5,282 nucleotides of DNA from NCBI GenBank assembly GCA_903921135.1, contig CAIXOY010000182.1, forward strand, positions 1 to 5,282. Reading direction: 5' to 3'. Positions 1 to 3,961 of the stretch are shown here, one piece after another; position 1 is the stretch's first letter, and each line of letters begins with the position of its first letter. The translations under genes were made by a program, and so were the position numbers. The DNA comes from an uncultured Gammaproteobacteria bacterium (GTDB lineage Bacteria; Pseudomonadota; Gammaproteobacteria; Pseudomonadales; UBA5518). The notes beneath the pieces were generated by a model. It ran no database searches, had not been told where the DNA came from, and saw nothing but the letters and a program-made list of their open reading frames with translations.

Positions 1-308
1 GGATGGGTTCGCTCGGCGCCATGGCCAAAGGCTCGTCGGACCGCTACTTCCAGAATGCCGCCGAGGGCGTCGAGAAGCTCGTGCCCGAGGGCATCGAAGG
101 CCGGGTGCCCTACAAGGGTCCGCTCTCGGCCATCGTGCACCAGCTGATGGGCGGACTGCGCGCCGCGATGGGTTACACCGGCAGCCCCGACATCGAAACG
201 ATGCGCACGCGGCCCAAGTTCGTACGCATCACCTCGGCGGGCGTGAACGAGAGCCATGTCCACGATGTCAGCATCACCAAGGAAGCGCCCAACTACCCGG
301 TGCGCTGA
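1..308 (+). CDS. guaB: IMP dehydrogenase, C-terminal end (5' end outside window)
   Basis: Cytoplasmic enzyme that oxidises IMP to XMP with NAD+, the committed step to GMP. Only the last ~101 codons are present; the reading frame is open at the left edge. What is visible is the end of the (beta/alpha)8 barrel: MGSLGAM followed by KGSSDRYFQ, where Arg-Tyr is the flap dyad that activates water in this family. Next come the flap (LVPEGIEGRVPYKG) and the tail ESHVHD, the C-terminal Glu-Ser-His used in the family's monovalent-cation site. It ends KEAPNYPVR and stops with TGA. Similarity to the E. coli GuaB tail is clear throughout. The Bateman/CBS region and the catalytic Cys loop lie upstream and cannot be assessed. 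guaA follows in the same direction after 75 bp, the usual guaBA order. Confidence 0.96.
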   Translation, partial: MGSLGAMAKGSSDRYFQNAAEGVEKLVPEGIEGRVPYKGPLSAIVHQLMGGLRAAMGYTGSPDIETMRTRPKFVRITSAGVNESHVHDVSITKEAPNYPVR

Positions 309-334
309 CGGCGGCGGGGCAGGGCAAAGTCTTT

Positions 335-359
335 GCGCGGGGCTCGAGCAGCCCCGCGC
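335..359 (+). terminator. Strong GC hairpin between guaB and guaA (terminator-like or intercistronic)
   Basis: A perfect 10-bp inverted repeat, GCGCGGGGCT (335-344) and AGCCCCGCGC (350-359), closes a 5-nt CGAGC loop. The 3' side is followed by GCGTTTC, only three Ts, so it lacks the U-tract of a strong intrinsic terminator. It lies 26 nt after the guaB stop and ends 7 nt before the guaA Shine-Dalgarno sequence. It could be a weak terminator/attenuator, an mRNA-stabilising hairpin at the guaB 3' end, or a structure affecting guaA ribosome access. The structure is seen; the function is inference. Confidence 0.5.
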
Positions 360-366
360 GCGTTTC

Positions 367-373
367 GGGAGGA
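367..373 (+). promoter_or_regulatory. Ribosome binding site of guaA
   Basis: GGGAGGA lies 10 nt before the ATG at 384 and supports that start. A nearer ATG at 374-376 is out of frame with guaA and too close to the site to be used. Confidence 0.7.
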
Positions 374-383
374 ATGAAACACC

Positions 384-1961
384 ATGTCGCAGGACATCCA
401 CGCCGAACGGATCCTGATCCTTGATTTCGGTTCGCAATACACCCAGCTGATCGCGCGTCGCGTACGCGAACTCGGCGTCTACTGCGAGATCATGAGCTGG
501 CGTGCCACCGCCGCCGAGATCCGCCGCTTCGCACCGCGCGGCGTGATCCTTTCTGGCGGGCCGGAGTCTGTAACCGGCCGCGCGTCGCCGCGTATCCCCA
601 AGCTCGTGCTCACGCTGGATGTGCCCATCCTCGGCATCTGCTACGGCATGCAGTCGCTCGCCACGCAGCTGGGCGGGCGCGTGGAAGGTTCCCGCACACG
701 GGAGTTCGGTTACGCACGCGTGCAGGTTGAGCACCCCGGCGCGCTCCTCGAAGGCATCGCCGACCAGATGCTCGAAGGCGGCCGCGCCGAACTGGACGTG
801 TGGATGAGCCACGGCGACAAGGTGACGGTGCTCCCGCCCGGTTTCCGCGTGATGGCAAGTACGGCCAGCGCGCCGATCGCCGCCATGTGCGATGACGCGC
901 GGCGTATCTACGGCGTGCAGTTCCATCCCGAAGTCACGCACACGCGGCAGGGCGGCAAGCTCCTCGAGCGTTTCGTGCGGGGCATCTGTGGCTGCACAGG
1001 TCTGTGGAACGCGGGCAGCATCATCGAAGACCAGATCGCCCGCGTGCGTGCGCAGGTTGGCACCGACAAGGTATTGCTCGGGCTTTCCGGGGGCGTGGAT
1101 TCCTCGGTGGTAGCGGCGCTCCTGCACCGCGCCATCGGCTCGCAGCTCACATGCGTGTTCGTCGATACCGGTCTGCTGCGCCTGGACGAAGGCAACCAGG
1201 TGATGGAGATGTTCGCGCGCAACATGGGTGTGCGCGTGATCCGCGTGAATGCCGAGCGCGAGTTCCTGCGCAAGCTCAAGGGCGTTTCGGATCCGGAGCG
1301 CAAGCGCAAGATCATCGGTCGCACCTTCATCGAGATTTTCGACCGCAAGGCCGCCCAGATCCGCGGTGTGAAGTGGCTGGCGCAGGGCACCATTTACCCC
1401 GATGTGATCGAATCCGCCGCCTCCAAGCACGGCCACGCGCACGTGATCAAATCGCACCACAACGTGGGCGGCCTGCCCAAGCGCATGAAGCACTCGGTGC
1501 TGGAGCCGCTGCGCGAGCTCTTCAAGGACGAGGTGCGCCGCATCGGCGTGGAGCTGGGGCTGCCGCACGATATGGTCTATCGCCATCCCTTCCCCGGGCC
1601 GGGGCTTGGCGTTCGCATCCTGGGCGAAGTGAAGAAGTCCTTCGCGGATGTACTGCGCCGCGCGGATGCGATCTTTATCGAGGAACTGCGCGCAGCCGGC
1701 TGGTACGACAAGGTGAGCCAGGCTTTTGCCGTGTTCTTGCCGGTGAAGAGCGTTGGCGTGACGGGAGATGGACGGCGCTACGAATGGGTGATCGCGTTGC
1801 GTGCGGTGGAGACCATCGATTTCATGACCGCGCGGTGGGCGGAGTTGCCGTATGAGCTGCTCGAGAAGGTGTCACGCAGGGTTGTGAATGAGATCGAGCA
1901 TGTGTCGCGGGTGGTGTATGACGTGACGGGGAAGCCGCCCGGGACGATTGAGTGGGAGTAG
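384..1961 (+). CDS. guaA: GMP synthetase (glutamine-hydrolysing)
   Basis: Cytoplasmic enzyme that converts XMP to GMP using glutamine and ATP. At 525 aa it is the same length as E. coli GuaA. The N-terminal class I glutamine amidotransferase domain (about residues 10-200) has nucleophile Cys86 in GICYGMQ and the catalytic His181 and Glu183 in FHPEV. The ATP-pyrophosphatase domain begins near residue 215, with the PP-loop SGGVDSS at 235-241. The C-terminal dimerisation/XMP-binding domain has the conserved MVYRHPFPGPGLGVRILGEV stretch (397-416) and ends in KPPGTIEWE, the standard terminus. All expected catalytic residues are present, so it should be functional. The start is supported by GGGAGGA 10 nt upstream. 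Oddity: the last ~73 codons (from about 1740) end in G far more, and in C far less, than the rest of the gene (see findings). It is convergent with the TA module 26 bp downstream, and no clear terminator is visible in that gap. Confidence 0.98.
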   Translation: MSQDIHAERILILDFGSQYTQLIARRVRELGVYCEIMSWRATAAEIRRFAPRGVILSGGPESVTGRASPRIPKLVLTLDVPILGICYGMQSLATQLGGRVEGSRTREFGYARVQVEHPGALLEGIADQMLEGGRAELDVWMSHGDKVTVLPPGFRVMASTASAPIAAMCDDARRIYGVQFHPEVTHTRQGGKLLERFVRGICGCTGLWNAGSIIEDQIARVRAQVGTDKVLLGLSGGVDSSVVAALLHRAIGSQLTCVFVDTGLLRLDEGNQVMEMFARNMGVRVIRVNAEREFLRKLKGVSDPERKRKIIGRTFIEIFDRKAAQIRGVKWLAQGTIYPDVIESAASKHGHAHVIKSHHNVGGLPKRMKHSVLEPLRELFKDEVRRIGVELGLPHDMVYRHPFPGPGLGVRILGEVKKSFADVLRRADAIFIEELRAAGWYDKVSQAFAVFLPVKSVGVTGDGRRYEWVIALRAVETIDFMTARWAELPYELLEKVSRRVVNEIEHVSRVVYDVTGKPPGTIEWE

Positions 1962-1987
1962 CTGTTTGGACAGGTGTTTCAGGCTCC

Positions 1988-2332
1988 TCAGGCGGCGGTT
2001 TTCAGCGTGAACTCGACATGTACCGCTGTGTAGGGAAACTCGATTCTTCCGCCATCGTCCTTCCGTAACACGCCTGCCTGCAGCAGCATGTGAACATCCG
2101 AGTGCACCGCGCGCACGTCCCGTCCTACCCGGCGTGCGACTTCGCGCAGGGAGATCGGCCCGGCACCGGTCATGGCTTGCACGAGCGCCATGCGGTTGGG
2201 CGCGAGTACCTTCCAGAGAAGATCGAACGACTCGAACGAGATGCGCTCTGCCTGGCGCTTGCCCGAGAACGCAGCCTTGACCCGCTGCCTGAAGGCTTCG
2301 GTCGAATCGACGGTGATGGTGACAGTACCCAT
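1988..2332 (-). CDS. tumA: Winged helix-turn-helix antitoxin, TumA-like
   Basis: Predicted 114-aa DNA-binding antitoxin, partner of the toxin gene just upstream. An N-terminal section (MGTVTITVDSTEAF) is followed by a helical part (FESFDLLWKVLAPNRMALVQAM, about 33-54). A winged HTH of MarR-like layout covers about 45-108: ISLREVARRVGRDVRAVHSDV is the likely helix-turn-recognition helix and LLQAGVLRKDDGGRIEFPY the wing. This is typical of the HTH proteins paired with TumE/DUF6516 toxins. The start at 2332 was chosen because GGGAGG (2342-2347) lies 9 nt upstream. The frame stays open as far as 2497, but that upstream part is antisense-frame overlap of the toxin and reads as low-complexity Ser/Thr/Arg. 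The gene begins 1 nt after the toxin stop and its SD lies inside the last toxin codons, so translation is probably coupled. In such pairs the antitoxin usually also represses the operon. Family assignment rests on recognition by eye; the exact subfamily is uncertain. Confidence 0.8.
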   Translation of the reverse strand: MGTVTITVDSTEAFRQRVKAAFSGKRQAERISFESFDLLWKVLAPNRMALVQAMTGAGPISLREVARRVGRDVRAVHSDVHMLLQAGVLRKDDGGRIEFPYTAVHVEFTLKTAA

Positions 2333-2333
2333 T

Positions 2334-2615
2334 TCACTCACCCTCCCAAGAGGCGACATCGGATAAAAAATCATCGAGCAACTGGTCGATCGAGAGGAAT
2401 CGATAGTGCGTCTCCCGGTCGCCGACGTGTTTATGGTCGCCCTTGCCAGATTCGTTGTCGTAGCGCAGCACGCATCGGCCATCGACGACATACGCAAGTC
2501 GATACTTGAAATCGTGAACCGACCCGCCTGAAGGCTTGCTTAGCCGCCAGACGACCACCTCGATGAAGCCTGTCGACAGGATGCGGCGTTCCCGAATGAC
2601 GACTTCTGCCTTCAT
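2334..2615 (-). CDS. tumE: TumE-family (DUF6516-like) toxin of a toxin-antitoxin pair
   Basis: Predicted 93-aa cytoplasmic toxin. The sequence has the pattern of the TumE/DUF6516 family: a beta-rich start (KAEVVIRERRILSTGFIEVVVWRL), then HDFKYRLAYVVDG (34-46), the conserved RYDNESGKGDHKH core (51-63) and a C-terminal YRFLSIDQLLDDF (71-83). Asp60, His61 and His63 in GDHKH are the obvious candidate active-site residues; the biochemical activity is not established from sequence. The ATG at 2615 is the only usable start: an in-frame TGA at 2649-2651 closes the frame upstream and no ATG, GTG or TTG lies between. No Shine-Dalgarno sequence precedes it, and the predicted transcription start falls about 1 nt before the ATG, suggesting a leaderless mRNA. 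A Leu TTA codon and an A6 run (2365-2370) are unusual beside the GC-rich neighbours. It is first in a two-gene operon with the HTH antitoxin. Confidence 0.8.
   Translation of the reverse strand: MKAEVVIRERRILSTGFIEVVVWRLSKPSGGSVHDFKYRLAYVVDGRCVLRYDNESGKGDHKHVGDRETHYRFLSIDQLLDDFLSDVASWEGE
2342..2347 (-). promoter_or_regulatory. Shine-Dalgarno of the antitoxin gene, inside toxin codons
   Basis: On the minus strand GGGAGG overlaps the last Trp-Glu-Gly codons of the toxin and lies 9 nt before the antitoxin ATG at 2332. It decides the antitoxin start and implies that ribosomes finishing the toxin can re-initiate on the antitoxin. Confidence 0.65.
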
Positions 2616-2633
2616 GTTGCTGACGTTAGCAAC
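2616..2633. promoter_or_regulatory. Operator-like 18-bp palindrome at the toxin start
   Basis: GTTGCTGACGTTAGCAAC pairs with its own reverse complement at 16 of 18 positions (GTTGCT and AGCAAC arms, ACGT centre). It directly abuts the toxin ATG and covers the candidate -10 element. A further copy of the half-site, AGCAACG, occurs at 2657-2663, 29 bp from the one at 2628-2634. This is where an autorepressing HTH antitoxin would be expected to bind; binding itself is inferred. Confidence 0.6.
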
Positions 2634-2652
2634 GCTTTCGAAGTGTTGTCAA
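2623..2652 (-). promoter_or_regulatory. Candidate promoter of the toxin-antitoxin operon
   Basis: On the minus strand a perfect TTGACA -35 (2647-2652) is followed after 18 bp by TAACGT (2623-2628). The -10 keeps the T, A and final T positions that matter most but is otherwise weak. Counting from the -10, transcription would begin near 2616, that is, at or 1 nt before the toxin ATG. Confidence 0.5.
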
Positions 2653-2680
2653 TGAAAGCAACGGGTTGGTCGCTTTCCCT

Positions 2681-2752
2681 GGCATGGAACTTGGGCTGTC
2701 GAATGGAATGGTCTATCGCAATCCGTTCCCCGGCTTGAGGCTCGGCGAGCGC
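2681..2752 (+). pseudogene. Decayed fragment of guaA (codons ~388-411)
   Basis: This stretch aligns without gaps to guaA 1545-1616, with 55 of 72 bases identical by my count, including the 12-mer ATGGTCTATCGC. Translated in the matching frame it reads ELGLSNGMVYRNPFPG, against ELGLPHDMVYRHPFPG in GuaA; 16 of 24 residues match. The conserved PGPGLG has become PGLRLG and there is no guaA-like sequence before or after, so it is a non-functional relic on the same strand as guaA. Of 17 mismatches, 8 are at third codon positions, which suggests a diverged homologous copy rather than a recent duplication. It ends 6 nt before the stop codon of the convergent epimerase gene. Confidence 0.75.
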
Positions 2753-2758
2753 TTCGCC

Positions 2759-3757
2759 CTACGCCCCCCACACCGACGGTGGGCAGTCGACGAGCCCGTC
2801 GCTGTACGTGACCGTCGGCGGTGGATCGTTGGCGAGGAACAGCGGCCCGTCGAGATCGACGATGTCGCACAGCTGACCGAGCACGAACGCCGGGCCCACC
2901 GACAGGCTCGTGCCAGTCATGTTTCCCACCATCACCTTGAGCCCCAGTTCCTGAGCGCGGCGAGCCATCGCGAGGCCTTCCGTAAGGCCTCCGCACTTGT
3001 CGAGTTTGATGTTCACGACATCGAACCGCCCCACCATAGCCGCCATCTCGCCGAGGTGCTGGCAGCTCTCGTCCGCGGCGACGGGCAGCGGCAGTGTCAG
3101 CCCATCGTGCTCTGCTTCCCGACCGCGCTTGAAGGGTTGCTCCAGCAGTTGCACGCCGCACTCGAGCAGCACCGGCAGCAGCGGGTCGAGCGTGGCAGGA
3201 TTGAAGCCTTGGTTCCCGTCCACGCCAAGCCACACATCGGGCCGCGCAGCGCGCACGGCACGCAGGCGCTCGGCGTCCACCGCTGTCTCGCCGGTGAGTT
3301 TCAGTTTCAGCGCCTTCGCGAAATCGTATTCGCGTGCGCCGTCCGCCATTACCTCGGGTGCATCCGCGCCGAGCGTCACTGTCGTGATCACTGGGCGCGC
3401 CGGAGGCAAGCCGGCAAGTGAACAGACGCTGAGGCCCCGCTCACGCGCCTCCAGTTCCCATAGCGCGCAATCGAGCGCGTTGCGCGCAGCGCCGGGCGGC
3501 AGGAGCGCCTGCAATGATGCGCGGCTGAGGTCCTGGGGCATGGTGCGTGCGAAGCCGTGTAACGTGGCGGCGGCGGCATCGGGCGTGTCGTTCAGGTAGT
3601 AGACCCCTGCGGCTTCACCGCGCCCCGAATGCGCGCCACGACGTGCCGTGACGACGACGACAGGCGTGACCTCGAAGACGTATCCGGAGATCCGGAACGG
3701 GCGGCGCAGCGGGAGGTCGATGCGCTCGATGTCGAGCGACAAGGGTTCGGTGGACAT
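2759..3757 (-). CDS. Dipeptide epimerase (enolase superfamily, MLE subgroup)
   Basis: Predicted cytoplasmic Mg2+ enzyme that epimerises the C-terminal residue of dipeptides (L,L to L,D), as in the L-Ala-D/L-Glu epimerase (YcjG/YkfB) group. The 332-aa protein has a capping N-terminal domain (about 1-110) with the specificity loop LPLRRPFRISGYVFEVTP, then the barrel domain. The catalytic KxK is Lys151/Lys153 in KLKLTGE. Metal ligands are Asp180 (GVDGNQG), Glu206 (LLEQPF) and Asp229 (AADES), and the opposing base is Lys251 in NIKLDKCGG. Asp301-Leu-Asp303 (VDLDGP) is the DxD motif that marks dipeptide epimerases by binding the substrate ammonium group. The active site is complete. The ATG at 3757 is preceded by GGAG at 8 nt spacing. 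It is transcribed divergently from the exported amidohydrolase. Preferred dipeptide cannot be read from sequence: murein Ala-Glu or other Xaa-Xaa substrates are both possible. Confidence 0.88.
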   Translation of the reverse strand: MSTEPLSLDIERIDLPLRRPFRISGYVFEVTPVVVVTARRGAHSGRGEAAGVYYLNDTPDAAAATLHGFARTMPQDLSRASLQALLPPGAARNALDCALWELEARERGLSVCSLAGLPPARPVITTVTLGADAPEVMADGAREYDFAKALKLKLTGETAVDAERLRAVRAARPDVWLGVDGNQGFNPATLDPLLPVLLECGVQLLEQPFKRGREAEHDGLTLPLPVAADESCQHLGEMAAMVGRFDVVNIKLDKCGGLTEGLAMARRAQELGLKVMVGNMTGTSLSVGPAFVLGQLCDIVDLDGPLFLANDPPPTVTYSDGLVDCPPSVWGA

Positions 3758-3798
3758 CGCATGGGCTCCAGGTAGCAGACCGAGACGCAGATGATGGT

Positions 3799-3804
3799 TA
3801 GAAT
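3799..3804 (+). promoter_or_regulatory. Candidate -10 element for the amidohydrolase gene
   Basis: TAGAAT matches the sigma70 -10 consensus at 5 of 6 positions, but no recognisable -35 lies 16-18 bp upstream. If used, transcription would start near 3811, just before the inverted repeat at 3813-3834, giving a leader of about 150 nt. Weak evidence. Confidence 0.3.
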
Positions 3805-3812
3805 CGTTGCGT

Positions 3813-3834
3813 ATCGGGATTAATCGTTCCCGAT
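3813..3834. promoter_or_regulatory. Inverted repeat in divergent promoter region, possible shared operator
   Basis: ATCGGGA (3813-3819) and TCCCGAT (3828-3834) form perfect 7-bp arms around an 8-bp AT-rich centre (TTAATCGT). A nested 8-bp palindrome, GATTAATC, is at 3818-3825. A direct repeat, AATCGTT, occurs at 3802-3808 and 3822-3828, exactly 20 bp (two helical turns) apart. Position between two divergent genes and overlap with a candidate -10 on the minus strand suggest a transcription factor site. The regulator is not in the window. Confidence 0.5.
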
Positions 3835-3848
3835 GAGCAACTTGTCAA
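3820..3848 (-). promoter_or_regulatory. Candidate promoter of the dipeptide epimerase gene
   Basis: On the minus strand a perfect TTGACA (3843-3848) is followed after 17 bp by GATTAA (3820-3825), a moderate -10. The -10 lies inside the inverted repeat at 3813-3834, so a protein bound there would block it. The predicted leader before the ATG at 3757 is about 55 nt. Confidence 0.4.
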
Positions 3849-3865
3849 GGAGCCGCAGTTCCTGC

Positions 3866-3923
3866 GCTTGCGTTCGCGAGTCTCCGCAGGACAACCTGCC
3901 GCAAGCCCGGTCCTGCTCGCGAA
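3866..3923 (+). promoter_or_regulatory. Potentially structured leader with alternative pairings
   Basis: Upstream of the amidohydrolase gene, TTCGCGAG (3873-3880) and CAGGAC (3887-3892) can pair with the continuous GTCCTG-CTCGCGAA (3910-3923), giving 14 bp with a 6-nt bulge. A competing fold pairs GCTTGCG (3866-3872) and GCAGG (3886-3890) with the continuous CCTGC-CGCAAGC (3895-3906), giving 12 bp around an ACAA tetraloop. The two share 3887-3890. The 3900-3906 segment could instead form a pseudoknot with 3866-3872 on top of the first hairpin. I recognise no known riboswitch family. Chance pairing in GC-rich DNA is a real alternative. Confidence 0.35.
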
Positions 3924-3949
3924 GTCCCGGTGCGATATCGAAGAAAAAA

Positions 3950-3955
3950 GGGGAG
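3950..3955 (+). promoter_or_regulatory. Ribosome binding site deciding the amidohydrolase start
   Basis: GGGGAG lies 3 nt before the ATG at 3959 and 6 nt before the ATG at 3962. The spacing favours 3962, with 3959 possible. No such site precedes the far-upstream in-frame ATG at 3833. Confidence 0.7.
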
Positions 3956-3961
3956 TCGATG

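Noticed and set aside
908..1393. Minus-strand open frame of 161 codons inside guaA.
   Set aside because: Antisense shadow of a highly conserved gene in GC-rich DNA; no recognisable domain or RBS support.
1004..1855. Second plus-strand frame of 283 codons overlapping guaA.
   Set aside because: Arg/Ala/Gly-rich frame-shifted reading of guaA, with no independent evidence of coding.
1962..1987. Possible bidirectional terminator in the 26-bp gap between guaA and the antitoxin.
   Set aside because: Only a 4-bp CTGT/ACAG stem and a short CAGGC direct repeat are visible; no convincing hairpin or T-tract.
2333..2497. Upstream extension of the antitoxin to ATG 2497.
   Set aside because: It would overlap the toxin by about 160 bp with low-complexity sequence. 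The ATG at 2332 has the SD and fits the family's length.
1930..2760. Direct att-type repeats of the guaA 3' end flanking the TA module.
   Set aside because: Comparing the last ~30 bases of guaA with the region around the relic by eye gave no repeat long enough to claim.
2666..3421. Long plus-strand open frame (251 codons) that starts near the guaA-like segment.
   Set aside because: Beyond 2752 it is antisense to the epimerase gene, rich in Arg/His with no family resemblance. Only the first ~24 codons of guaA similarity are meaningful, and these are reported as a relic.
3833..3961. N-terminal extension of the amidohydrolase starting at ATG 3833.
   Set aside because: No RBS at 3833. The added 43 residues (Ser/Arg/Cys-rich) have no family match and would bury a clear signal peptide that begins right after GGGGAG.
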